From contig NZ_KI912577.1 in the NCBI RefSeq assembly GCF_000519085.1, forward strand, positions 4,396,035-4,460,034: a stretch of 64,000 nucleotides of DNA, read 5' to 3'. This document shows positions 24,275 through 32,487 of the stretch, piece after piece. Every line of letters begins with the position of its first letter. Position 1 is the stretch's first letter. The translations under genes were made by a program, and so were the position numbers. Source of the stretch: Methylobacterium sp. 10 (GTDB lineage Bacteria > Pseudomonadota > Alphaproteobacteria > Rhizobiales > Beijerinckiaceae). The notes under the pieces were generated by a model. It did not search any database and was not told where the DNA came from. It worked only from the letters and a program-made list of their open reading frames with translations.

Positions 24275-27200
24275 TGTTCGGCAAGATCCTCATCGCCAAT
24301 CGCGGCGAGATCGCCCGGCGGATCGCCCGCACCTGCCGGCGCATGGGCGTCGCGTCCGTGGCCGTCTACTCCGATGCCGACCGGTTCACCCGCAGCGTGC
24401 TGGAGGCGGACGAGGCCGTCCGCCTCGGACCCGCACCGGCGGCGGAGAGCTATCTGAACGTCGAGGCCGTGATCGCCGCCTGTAAGGCGACGGGGGCGCA
24501 GGCCGTCCATCCCGGCTACGGCTTCCTGTCGGAGAACGTCGCCTTCGCCGAGCGTCTGGCGTCGGAGGGCATCGTCTTCATCGGCCCCAGGCCCGAGCAC
24601 CTGCGCGCCTTCGGCCTCAAGCACACGGCACGCGACCTCGCGCGGGCGAGCGGCGTGCCCCTCCTGCCCGGCACCGGCCTGCTGCCGGACCTGGACGCGG
24701 CGATCGCGGCGGCCGAGACCATCGGCTACCCGGTGATGCTCAAGAGCACGGCGGGCGGCGGCGGCATCGGCATGCGCCTCTGCGCCTCGGCCGAGGAGCT
24801 GCGCGAGCACTATACCAGCGTCGAGCGCACGGCCCGCGCGAGCTTCGGCGATGCCCGCGTCTATCTCGAACGCTTCGTCGGCGAGGCGCGCCATGTGGAG
24901 GTGCAGATCTTCGGCGACGGCGCCGGCCGCGTGGTGGCGCTCGGAGAGCGCGACTGCTCGCTCCAGCGCCGCAACCAGAAGGTCATCGAGGAGACCCCCG
25001 CGCCGGGCCTGTCGGATGCCGTGCGCGAGCGGCTCCACGCGGCCTCGGTGGCCCTGGGGACGAGCGTCGCCTACGCCTCGGCGGGGACCGTTGAGTACAT
25101 CTACGATCCCGTCCGCGAGGATTTCTCCTTCCTCGAAGTGAACACCCGGCTCCAGGTCGAGCATCCCGTCACCGAGGCGGTGTTCGGCATCGACCTCGTC
25201 GAATGGATGATCCGCCAGGCGGCCGGCGAGGACGTGATTGCTGCCGCCGGTCCCCTTGTCCCGCGCGGTGCGGCCATGGAGGCGCGGCTCTATGCCGAGA
25301 TCCCGCACGCGCACTTCGCCCCGAGCGCCGGCCTCCTCACCGAGGTGCGGTTCCCCGCCGAGGCCCGCATCGACGGCTGGATCGAGACCGGCACCGAGGT
25401 CACCACCAACTACGACCCGATGCTCGCCAAGATCATCGTGACCGGCGAGGATCGCCCGGCCGCCCTCGCCGCCCTGCGGAAGGCCCTCGACGACAGCGCG
25501 GTCTCGGGGATCGAGACCAACCTCGATTATCTGCGCGCCATCGCCGGTTCCGAGCTCTTCGCCTCGGGCCGGGTCGCCACCACGGCGTTGCGCGACTTTC
25601 CCTATGCGCCACGCAGCATCGAGGTGCTGGTCCCCGGTGCCCAATCGAGCCTGCAGGAACTGCCCGGCCGCATCGGCCTGTGGCATGTGGGCGTGCCGCC
25701 GAGCGGGCCGATGGACGCGCGTTCGTTCCGCGACGCCAACGCCCTCGTCGGCAACCCTCCCGATACCTGCGCCCTCGAACTCACAATGTCGGGGCCGACC
25801 CTGCGCTTCCACGCCGCCGCGAAGGTAGCGCTCGCCGGAGCCGCGATGATTGCGCGTGTCGACGGGGTCGAACGGCCCCATGGCCGTGCCTTCGCGGTCG
25901 AACCCGGACAGACCTTGAGCATCGGCGCGATCGCCGGCCCCGGCCAGCGCAGCTACCTCGCCCTGCGCGGCGGGTTTGCCGCCCCCGTCATCCTCGGCTC
26001 GCGGGCGACCTTCGCCCTCGGCGCCTTCGGCGGCCATGCCACCGGTGTCCTGAAGGCCGGCGACGTGCTGCATCTCGGCGATGTCCCGGGCGTCGAAGCA
26101 TCGATACCCGAGCCTGCGCCCCTCACCCATGCCTGGGAGATCGGCGTGGTCTACGGGCCGCACGGCGCACCGGACTTCTTCCGGGACGAGGACATTTCCG
26201 ATCTGTTCTCAGCCTCTTACGAGGTTCACTTCAACTCGGCCCGCACCGGCGTGCGCCTGGTCGGCCCGACCCCGCTCTGGGCGCGGAGCGACGGCGGCGA
26301 GGCGGGGCTTCACCCCTCGAACCTTCATGACAACGCCTACGCCATCGGCTCCATCGACTTCACCGGCGACATGCCGATCCTGTTGGGGCCGGACGGCCCG
26401 AGTCTCGGCGGATTCGTCTGCCCGGCCGTGATCGCCCGCGACGAGCAGTGGAAGATGGGCCAGCTGCGGCCGGGGGATACGGTACGGTTCACGGCGGTGG
26501 AGCGGGCGGGGGATCGCCCTCCGGTCCCTTCCCCCTCTGCGGGCTACGATATTCACACGTTTGGCGGGCAGCACGGGTCCCCTCTCCTGGAAGGAGAGGG
26601 ACAGGGTGAGGTGTGCGACTTTTCCGGAGATGGACCACACCTCACCCCAGCCCTCTCCTTCCAGGAGAGGGAGCCCGTCGCGCCTCATCTCGAACCCTCC
26701 CGGATCGAGGAAGAGCTGTCGAGCGGATGTGGGGATTCAGTAGCCCGCAACGGGGGGAGGGTCGATTCGGCCGGCTCGCCCATCCTCGCCACTGAGTCCG
26801 CCGGCGCCGTGCCAGTGGTCTACCGTCGCCAGGGCGACGACAACCTCCTCGTCGAGTACGGGCCGATGGCCCTCGACATCGGCATCCGCCTGCGCGTCCA
26901 TCTCCTGGCAGAGGCGGTGGCCGAGGCGCGGTTGCCCGGTCTCATCGATCTGACGCCGGGAATCCGCTCGCTCCAGATCCACTACGACGGCGCGACGCTG
27001 CCGCGCTCGCGCCTCCTCGGGCAGCTGCGCGAGATCGAGGCCGCCCTGCCCGCCGTCGAGGACGTCACGGTGCCGAGCCGCGTCGTCCACCTGCCCCTGT
27101 CCTGGAACGACCCCCAGGCCGAACGCGCCATGCGCAAGTATCAGGAGCTGGTCCGCCCCAACGCGCCCTGGTGCCCTTCGAACATCGAGTTCATCCGCCG

Positions 27201-28023
27201 CATCAACGGCTTGGAGTCGGAAGCCGATGTGAAACGCATCATCTTCGATGCGAGCTATCTCGTGATGGGGCTGGGCGACGTCTATCTCGGCGCGCCGGTG
27301 GCGACGCCGGTGGACCCGCGCCACCGCCTCGTCACCACCAAGTACAACCCCGCCCGCACCTGGACGCCGGAGAACGCGGTGGGCATCGGCGGCGCCTATA
27401 TGTGCATCTACGGCATGGAGGGGCCGGGCGGGTACCAGCTCTTCGGCCGCACCATCCAGATCTGGAACACCTGGCGGATGACGAAGGACTTCGTCCCCGG
27501 CCATCCCTGGCTGCTGCGCCCGTTCGACCGCATCCGCTTCTTCCCCGTGAGCCACGACGAGCTGATGGAGGCCCGCGCCGCCTTCCCGCACGGGGCCTAC
27601 CCCCTGAGGATCGAGGAGGGCACGTTCTCCTATGCCGAGCATCGCGCCGAGCTCGCCCGCAACGCCGTCGAGATCACGGCCGCGAAGCTGCGCCAGCAGA
27701 CCGCCTTCGAGGTCGAGCGGCAGCGTTGGCAGGATGAGGGGCTCGACAGTTTCGTCGCCGACGAGGGCGCACCCGTGGGCGAGGAGGACGCGGTGCCGGC
27801 CGGCCATGTGGGCGTGCCGACCACCGTGCCGGGCAACGTCTGGAAGGTGCTGGTCGAGGACGGACAGAGCGTCGCGGCCGGCGAGACGGTGGCGATCCTC
27901 GAATCGATGAAGATGGAGATCGCCGTTTCCGCCCCGGTGGCGGGAATTGTGCGTGAGGTCCGGGTGAAGCCGGGCCGCACCCTGCGTGGCGGCGATCTCG
28001 TCGCCATCCTCGAAGAGATTTAA
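24274..28023 (+). CDS. Biotin-dependent guanidine (urea) carboxylase with an in-frame repeat insertion
   Basis: 1249 residues. Residues 1-450 are biotin carboxylase: KILIANRGEIARRIARTCRR, KSTAGGGGIGMRL, LEVNTRLQVEHPVTEAVFG. About 455-745 is carboxyltransferase A/B (AHS2: LPGRIGLWHVGVPPSGPMD, GGFAAPVILGSRATF). From about 840 comes C/D (AHS1: DNLLVEYGPMALDIGIRLRV, IEFIRRINGL, TTKYNPARTWTPENAVGIGG), ending in the biotinyl domain with Lys in ESMKMEIAV (about 1212). The enzyme uses ATP and bicarbonate to carboxylate guanidine or urea. The deiminase partners and riboswitch favour guanidine. Residues about 751-829 are encoded by nested palindromic repeats at the linker between the two carboxyltransferase halves, so both halves can still fold. 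Confidence 0.92.
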   Translation: MFGKILIANRGEIARRIARTCRRMGVASVAVYSDADRFTRSVLEADEAVRLGPAPAAESYLNVEAVIAACKATGAQAVHPGYGFLSENVAFAERLASEGIVFIGPRPEHLRAFGLKHTARDLARASGVPLLPGTGLLPDLDAAIAAAETIGYPVMLKSTAGGGGIGMRLCASAEELREHYTSVERTARASFGDARVYLERFVGEARHVEVQIFGDGAGRVVALGERDCSLQRRNQKVIEETPAPGLSDAVRERLHAASVALGTSVAYASAGTVEYIYDPVREDFSFLEVNTRLQVEHPVTEAVFGIDLVEWMIRQAAGEDVIAAAGPLVPRGAAMEARLYAEIPHAHFAPSAGLLTEVRFPAEARIDGWIETGTEVTTNYDPMLAKIIVTGEDRPAALAALRKALDDSAVSGIETNLDYLRAIAGSELFASGRVATTALRDFPYAPRSIEVLVPGAQSSLQELPGRIGLWHVGVPPSGPMDARSFRDANALVGNPPDTCALELTMSGPTLRFHAAAKVALAGAAMIARVDGVERPHGRAFAVEPGQTLSIGAIAGPGQRSYLALRGGFAAPVILGSRATFALGAFGGHATGVLKAGDVLHLGDVPGVEASIPEPAPLTHAWEIGVVYGPHGAPDFFRDEDISDLFSASYEVHFNSARTGVRLVGPTPLWARSDGGEAGLHPSNLHDNAYAIGSIDFTGDMPILLGPDGPSLGGFVCPAVIARDEQWKMGQLRPGDTVRFTAVERAGDRPPVPSPSAGYDIHTFGGQHGSPLLEGEGQGEVCDFSGDGPHLTPALSFQEREPVAPHLEPSRIEEELSSGCGDSVARNGGRVDSAGSPILATESAGAVPVVYRRQGDDNLLVEYGPMALDIGIRLRVHLLAEAVAEARLPGLIDLTPGIRSLQIHYDGATLPRSRLLGQLREIEAALPAVEDVTVPSRVVHLPLSWNDPQAERAMRKYQELVRPNAPWCPSNIEFIRRINGLESEADVKRIIFDASYLVMGLGDVYLGAPVATPVDPRHRLVTTKYNPARTWTPENAVGIGGAYMCIYGMEGPGGYQLFGRTIQIWNTWRMTKDFVPGHPWLLRPFDRIRFFPVSHDELMEARAAFPHGAYPLRIEEGTFSYAEHRAELARNAVEITAAKLRQQTAFEVERQRWQDEGLDSFVADEGAPVGEEDAVPAGHVGVPTTVPGNVWKVLVEDGQSVAAGETVAILESMKMEIAVSAPVAGIVREVRVKPGRTLRGGDLVAILEEI
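26525..26761. repeat. Outer palindromic element inserted in frame in the carboxylase gene
   Basis: The left end CCCTTCCCCCTCTGCGGGCT plus AC is the near-perfect inverse of the right end GTAGCCCGCAACGGGGGGAG plus GG. The span is 237 bases, exactly 79 codons, with no stop, and encodes residues about 751-829. A second palindrome (26579-26672) is nested inside. Family members lack this segment as far as I know, and its composition (SPSAGYDIHTFGGQHGS) is unlike the surrounding protein. Confidence 0.75.
26579..26672. repeat. Inner palindromic element nested in the carboxylase insertion
   Basis: Left arm CCCCTCTCCTGGAAGGAGAG, then GGACAGGGTGAGGTGTG; right arm CACACCTCACCCCAGCCC, then TCTCCTTCCAGGAGAGGGA. 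The arms are about 37 bases and nearly perfect complements around a 19-base centre. The CACCTCACCCCAGCCCTCTC type is a known class of dispersed palindrome in this order, unrelated in sequence to the CCCCCTTGTGGGG family at 17.6 and 19.7 kb. Confidence 0.88.
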
Positions 28024-28126
28024 GCAGGTTCGCGTTGGCAAGCCAACGCGTCACCTGGTTTAGGTCTTTGAAATGACGCAGGTTTTGTTTCGCAAAACCG
28101 GTCACCACTTTTGCGAAACCTGCTTA
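28021..28126. repeat. Dispersed repeat with terminal inverted repeats
   Basis: The element begins TAAGCAGGTTCG and ends CGAAACCTGCTTA, imperfect terminal inverted repeats. Inside are two hairpins: CGCGTTGG/CCAACGCG (28031-28050) and GGTTTTG/CAAAACC (28081-28099). The stop codon of the carboxylase (28021-28023) is the first triplet of the element. The core matches the shorter copy at 441-485. It fills most of the gap before the allophanate hydrolase gene. Confidence 0.75.
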
Positions 28127-28150
28127 GAGCAGGTGAGAGAGCCCACCGAC

Positions 28151-29950
28151 ATGCTGCCGACCATCCTCGACCTGTCGACCCTGCGCGACCTCTACGCGGC
28201 GGGGCGTATCACCCCCGTGACCGTCGCCGAAGCCGTCGCCGACCGGATGGAGGCGTCGACGGACCCCGCCATCTTCATCACCGCCCTCGACCGGGAGGCA
28301 TTGGTGAGCGCGGCGCGGGACCTGATGGCGCGCCACCCCGAGCCGAACTCATTGCCGCTCTGGGGCGTGCCCTTCGCGGTGAAGGACAATATCGACGTCG
28401 CAGGCCTGCCGACGACGGCGGCCTGCCCCGCTTTCGCCTACGAGGCGAAAGCGGATGCCGGGGTGGTGGCGCGCCTCAAGGCGGCGGGTGCGTTCTGCAC
28501 GGGCAAGACCAATCTCGACCAGTTCGCCACCGGCCTCAACGGCACCCGCTCGCCCTACGGCGCGCCGCGCAGCGTGTTTAGCGCCGCCCATGTCTCGGGC
28601 GGGTCGAGCTCCGGCTCGGCCGTCGCCGTGGCGGCGGGGCTCGCGAGCTTTTCCCTCGGCACCGACACGGCCGGTTCCGGCCGCGTGCCGGCGATGTTCA
28701 ACAACCTCGTGGGGATCAAGCCGACGCCGGGCCTGTTCAGCACGACGGGCCTCGTCCCCGCCTGCCGCAGCCTCGACTGCATCAGCATCTTCGCGGCGAC
28801 CGTGGGCGACGGTCTCGCGATCCGCCGCATCGCGGAGGGGTTCGACGCCGCCGATCCGTTCTCGCGGCGGGCTGTGCCGCATCCCCTCCCCGCCCGGGGC
28901 CTGCGCTTCGGCGTGCCCACCCCGGACGAGCGCGAGTTCTACGGCGATACCGAGCGCGAGGCCCTCTACGACGCCGCCATCGCCCGCCTCGAAGCGCTGG
29001 GCGCCGTGGCGTTGCCGTTCGATTACGCGCCGTTCCGCGAGATCGCGACCCTGCTCTACAACGGGCCGTGGGTGGCCGAGCGCCTGGCCGCCATCGCCGG
29101 GTTCTTCGCCGGCCATGCCGACGCCCTCGACCCGAGCGTGAGGAGCATCGTCGACTCCGCCAAGGGCTACAGCGCCGTCGACGCGTTCGAGGGCCGCTAC
29201 GCGTTCGAGGCCCTGCGGCGACGCACGGAGGCGATCTGGGCGAAGGTCGACATCCTGCTCCTGCCCACCTCCCCCACCACCTACACGGTGGAGGAGATGC
29301 TGGCCGACCCGATCCGCCTCAACAGCCATTTCGGGCATTACACCAACTTCGCCAACCTCCTCGGCCTCGCCGCGATCGCGGTGCCCGGAGGCTTCGGCGC
29401 CGATGGCTTGCCCGGCGGCGTGACGCTCGTCGGCCCCGGCTTCAGCGACGAGGCTTTGGGCCACTGGGCCGACGCGCTCCACCGCGCGGCGGCGAGCGGA
29501 ATGGGGATCGCGCGCGACGCGGTTCTGCCCGAGGCCAGCCGGGTGCCCGCCCCGGAGGCGGACGAGATCGCCATCGCGGTGGTGGGCGCCCATCTCACGG
29601 GCCTGCCGCTCAACCACCAGCTCACCGATCTCGGCGGCAGGAAGGTGCGGGCGGCGCGGACCTCGGGGGCGTACCGCCTCTACGCCCTGCCCGGCACCCA
29701 GCCGGCCAAGCCCGGTCTGGTCCACGAGCCAGGCTTTGCCGGCGGGGGATTGGAGGTGGAGGTCTGGGCCCTGCCCCCGGCGGGTTTCGGCCGCTTCGCC
29801 GCGGCGATCCCCGCCCCCCTCGGCATCGGCAAAGTCACCCTGGAGGACGGGTCCGACGTGTCCGGGTTCCTGTGCGAAGCCCATGCGGTGGCGGGCGCCG
29901 AGGACATCACCCGCCATGGCGGCTGGCGCGCCTATCTCGCCTCCCGCTGA
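28151..29950 (+). CDS. atzF: Allophanate hydrolase
   Basis: 599 residues from ATG 28151 (MLPTILDLSTLRDLYAAG), the normal family start. A longer frame to 28073 runs into the repeat element and is rejected. The amidase-signature triad is present: Lys in PFAVKDNIDVAG (about 78), Ser in GGSSSGSAVAVAAG (about 150) and Ser in LGTDTAGSGRVPAMFNNLVG. Residues after about 450 form the extra C-terminal domain of allophanate hydrolases (AVVGAHLTGLPLNHQLTDLG; TSGAYRLYALPGTQPAKPGL). It splits allophanate to two ammonia and CO2 in the cytoplasm, the last step of the locus. It is convergent with the acetyltransferase gene, nine bases apart. Confidence 0.95.
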   Translation: MLPTILDLSTLRDLYAAGRITPVTVAEAVADRMEASTDPAIFITALDREALVSAARDLMARHPEPNSLPLWGVPFAVKDNIDVAGLPTTAACPAFAYEAKADAGVVARLKAAGAFCTGKTNLDQFATGLNGTRSPYGAPRSVFSAAHVSGGSSSGSAVAVAAGLASFSLGTDTAGSGRVPAMFNNLVGIKPTPGLFSTTGLVPACRSLDCISIFAATVGDGLAIRRIAEGFDAADPFSRRAVPHPLPARGLRFGVPTPDEREFYGDTEREALYDAAIARLEALGAVALPFDYAPFREIATLLYNGPWVAERLAAIAGFFAGHADALDPSVRSIVDSAKGYSAVDAFEGRYAFEALRRRTEAIWAKVDILLLPTSPTTYTVEEMLADPIRLNSHFGHYTNFANLLGLAAIAVPGGFGADGLPGGVTLVGPGFSDEALGHWADALHRAAASGMGIARDAVLPEASRVPAPEADEIAIAVVGAHLTGLPLNHQLTDLGGRKVRAARTSGAYRLYALPGTQPAKPGLVHEPGFAGGGLEVEVWALPPAGFGRFAAAIPAPLGIGKVTLEDGSDVSGFLCEAHAVAGAEDITRHGGWRAYLASR

Positions 29951-29959
29951 GGCATCCCG

Positions 29960-31015
29960 TCAGCTCGCCGGCGAAGCGGGCAGGCCCCCCGTCGGCGACC
30001 ACAGCCGTTCGCAGAAGAAGCGCTCGCGCAGGAGCATCACCAGGGCCGCACGCTTGTGCGGAAAATCGAAGGTCTTGATCCGCGCGAAGCCCGACCGTTC
30101 CAGGTTACGCAATTGCTGGACATGGTCCGCCTTGGGCTCGCCGACGATCCGCTCCGTGCGCGGGTCGTCGAGGAAGAGCGCGTGCATCAGCGAGGGCAGC
30201 CAGGCCGAGATGTAGGCCTTGCCGCGAAAGCGGCTCTCGCCGATCAGGACATGCCAGCCGCGATCGTAATCCTGCACGTCGTAGAACGGGGCGAGGCGGT
30301 TCTCCTTGGCCCAGTAGATCTCGAAATAGCCGAAGGGTTCGCCGCCGATCGTGCCGATCAGCGGGATCATGTGCGGGTCGGCGATGAGGCCGGCGAGATA
30401 GGCCTCATGCTTGTCGCGCCCGCCCGCCTCGCCCCAGGCGGCATCGACCACCGGGTCGTTGAACCAGCGATGCAGGGTATCGACGTCGTCGATTGTGGCG
30501 GCGCGGAACGCCACGGCCTGTCCGAGCCAGGGGATGAAGCGGGAATAGATCGTACCGTTGGGTTTCGGCGGCCGCTGCGGATGGCGCTTGCCGTCGCTCA
30601 TCACCGGCCGCGCCGGAAAATCGCGCGCCACCAGGGTGGCGAGCCAGGGTTCGGGCCGCTGCCACAGCATCGCTGGATCGACGCCGAGTGTGTCTCCCTC
30701 CCGCACGGCGAGCCCGCGTTCCATCAGCGAATCGGCGAGGCCGGCGAAGCTCGCGGAATCGAGCCCGATCCGCTCGGCCTCGGGATGGGTCGCCGAGACC
30801 ATCTCGAAGGCCGCCGTGACGCTGGTCAGGATCTCGCTCGGATCGGGTCTCGCGGGCTCCTCGAGGGAGAGATGCGGACGGCTCCCCTGTTGAAGGCGCA
30901 GGCGGAGACCAACCCGACCCTCCGCCACGACGCTGAGCCGGTCGCCGTCGCGATAGACATCGAGGGGACGGCCCGTCGCCTCGCCGCATCGAAAGGGTGC
31001 TGTCGTCCGGAGCAT
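29960..31015 (-). CDS. Siderophore-biosynthesis-type GNAT acetyltransferase (IucB/AlcB/RhbD-like)
   Basis: 351 residues from ATG 31015 (MLRTTAPFRCGEATGRP). A further upstream ATG at 31318 would add about 100 residues without family features. The first 160 residues are a lead domain; the C-terminal half is the N6-hydroxylysine acetyltransferase-type fold: FRAATIDDVDTLHRWFNDPV, PLIGTIGGEPFGYFEIYWAK, DRGWHVLIGESRFRGKAYIS and RTERIVGEPKADH. Such enzymes acylate a hydroxylated diamine during hydroxamate siderophore synthesis. No other siderophore gene is in the window. The divergent ECF sigma factor of the iron-responsive kind supports an iron role. Substrate not determinable. Confidence 0.85.
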   Translation of the reverse strand: MLRTTAPFRCGEATGRPLDVYRDGDRLSVVAEGRVGLRLRLQQGSRPHLSLEEPARPDPSEILTSVTAAFEMVSATHPEAERIGLDSASFAGLADSLMERGLAVREGDTLGVDPAMLWQRPEPWLATLVARDFPARPVMSDGKRHPQRPPKPNGTIYSRFIPWLGQAVAFRAATIDDVDTLHRWFNDPVVDAAWGEAGGRDKHEAYLAGLIADPHMIPLIGTIGGEPFGYFEIYWAKENRLAPFYDVQDYDRGWHVLIGESRFRGKAYISAWLPSLMHALFLDDPRTERIVGEPKADHVQQLRNLERSGFARIKTFDFPHKRAALVMLLRERFFCERLWSPTGGLPASPAS

Positions 31016-31554
31016 CGTGTCTCGTCGTTGGCTGGAACCGGCATCCGCGAACCGGGACGCCCTTTTGGGAGAAGACGACCGGCAGCGTGGTAAATTTAGT
31101 GGCGCTCGAAAAACTCCCGGCGATCGCATGCCGCGCGGCCGAACGATCCAGCATCGGTCGCCTCGCGGCCTCACCACAACCGGCCTATCTAACGCCGAGC
31201 GGGTAAGATAGTCTGGATACAACCGATCACGATCCGAAAATGTCGCTGGCCATGCAAAGGATGACTCGCGGCCATGCAAAGCCGCGATTCGGGCAGGTAC
31301 GATGTCTTGCGGCAGCATAAGTCCTTCGTAACGAGCCTAAATCGCCACCGAATCGTCATTCTCGACTATCCGTGTTGAGTTTAGAAGACTTCTAATTCAA
31401 ATATTTTCTGACCATTGCGCCCTTGTAAGTCTGTGAAATTTCCCTCTTTAGCCTCCGTATCCGAGTTGGGGGGTGGCACTTGCCCGGCGATGTGGCGCGG
31501 CGGGGTGGTTTCGCCCGGTTTCGTCCTGGCCTGCACATTCGAAGAAGGTCGTCC
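31016..31554. other. Divergent intergenic region with a direct repeat
   Basis: 539 bases between the acetyltransferase and sigma-factor starts, with no credible gene. GGCCATGCAAAG occurs twice, at 31248-31259 and 31270-31281, 22 bases apart (two helical turns), which could be a regulator site. The stretch 31380-31450 is AT-rich for this genome and likely holds the sigma-factor promoter. Confidence 0.45.
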
Positions 31555-32097
31555 ATGGGACAACGTCATACGCACGAGACGCGAAGCGACATCGACGCTC
31601 CGCTGCTGGCCGCTCTCATCGCCGAACAATCGAGCCTCGTCGCCTACGCGACGCAGATCCTGCACGATCGCGCCGCGGCCGAGGATGTGGTGCAGGAGGT
31701 GGTGCTCAAGCTCTGCGAGGAGCCGGCCGCCGACCTGCGTGGTGGGCGCCGCATCGAGGCGCCGCTGCCGTACCTGCGGCGGATGGTGCGGAACGCCGCC
31801 ATCGACTGGGCGCGCCGCACCCTCCGCGAGCGCTGCCGCTTCGTGCCGGACGATCAGGCCGAGGCCGTCCCTGCCCCCTGCACCTGCCCGCAGGACCACC
31901 TCGAACAATGCCAGGCGCTGAAGGCCGTCCTGGCCGCGCTGGAGACGACGTCGGAGCGCACCCGCCGGGTTTTCCTCGCCCACAGGATCGACGGCATTCC
32001 GCAGACCGTCCTCGCCCGCGAGAACGGCGTCTCCCCGACGCTGGTGAATTTCATGATCCGTGACGGCACGGCCCTGTGCCGATCCGCAGCGTCCTGA
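31555..32097 (+). CDS. ECF sigma factor, FecI/RpoI-like
   Basis: 180 residues from ATG 31555, with GAAGAAGG upstream. Region 2 is LAALIAEQSSLVAYATQILH, AAAEDVVQEVVLKLCEE and PYLRRMVRNAAIDWARR; region 4 is ALETTSERTRRVFLAHRIDG, IPQTVLARENGVSPTLVNFM. The R..FLAHR.DG signature is typical of FecI-type sigma factors for iron uptake. No FecR-like anti-sigma gene follows; tRNA-Ala on the other strand comes next. That recalls RpoI of rhizobia, an orphan sigma factor that drives siderophore synthesis, and the divergent acetyltransferase is a natural target. Control by iron is inferred. Confidence 0.88.
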   Translation: MGQRHTHETRSDIDAPLLAALIAEQSSLVAYATQILHDRAAAEDVVQEVVLKLCEEPAADLRGGRRIEAPLPYLRRMVRNAAIDWARRTLRERCRFVPDDQAEAVPAPCTCPQDHLEQCQALKAVLAALETTSERTRRVFLAHRIDGIPQTVLARENGVSPTLVNFMIRDGTALCRSAAS

Positions 32098-32160
32098 ACC
32101 GGTTTCGCGCCGGTACGGACCACCGCCATCCCGCATGGGACGCCTGGAGGGATAAAGGGG

Positions 32161-32205
32161 GTCGGATGGCGCTCGAAACGCCGTCCGATGGCGCTTGAAA
32201 CCACC
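32161..32205. repeat. Short tandem duplication
   Basis: GTCGGATGGCGCTCGAAACG plus CC is followed at once by GTCCGATGGCGCTTGAAACC plus ACC, and a third partial unit GTCTCATGGCGG comes next. The unit is 22-23 bases. It lies downstream of the sigma-factor gene and about 95 bases past the 3' end of tRNA-Ala; function unknown. Confidence 0.6.
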
Positions 32206-32299
32206 GTCTCATGGCGGTGGCGGTGATGGGCCGCACGGTCGTCGAGGCGACGGCGCGATCCTCACAAGATCGTTGTTCACCAGGGGCTTGAAAGAAACC

Positions 32300-32375
32300 T
32301 GGTGGAGCTGAGCGGGATCGAACCGCTGACCTCCGCAGTGCGATTGCGGCGCTCTCCCATCTGAGCTACAGCCCC
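32300..32375 (-). tRNA. tRNA-Ala (anticodon CGC)
   Basis: The minus strand folds into a full cloverleaf of 76 bases. Acceptor GGGGCTG pairs with CAGCTCC (one G-T), D stem GCTC/GAGC, anticodon stem CCGCA/TGCGG with loop ATCGCAC (anticodon CGC), T arm with GGTTCGATCC, and an encoded CCA end at 32300-32302. It reads GCG alanine codons. No intron or defect is visible. Confidence 0.96.
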
Positions 32376-32487
32376 GTTCCGAGGTGCCGGCCTTGTAGGC
32401 GCGCGTACCTCGACCTGTCAATTCCGGAATTCCCGACGTTAGACCCAAGCCTGACAAGGCAGGGCGAACGAGGACATCAGACCGCGC

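Noticed and set aside
26740..26790. A frameshift or assembly error in the carboxylase
   Set aside because: The unusual segment is an exact multiple of three and bounded by inverted repeats; both flanks are normal in one frame, so insertion explains it better.
28073..28150. Extended N-terminus of allophanate hydrolase
   Set aside because: The extra 26 residues are encoded by the dispersed repeat and contain a Cys/His run unlike the family. ATG 28151 matches the usual start.
31016..31318. Extended N-terminus of the acetyltransferase to ATG 31318
   Set aside because: About 100 additional residues are basic and low complexity, and would run through the promoter region shared with the sigma factor.
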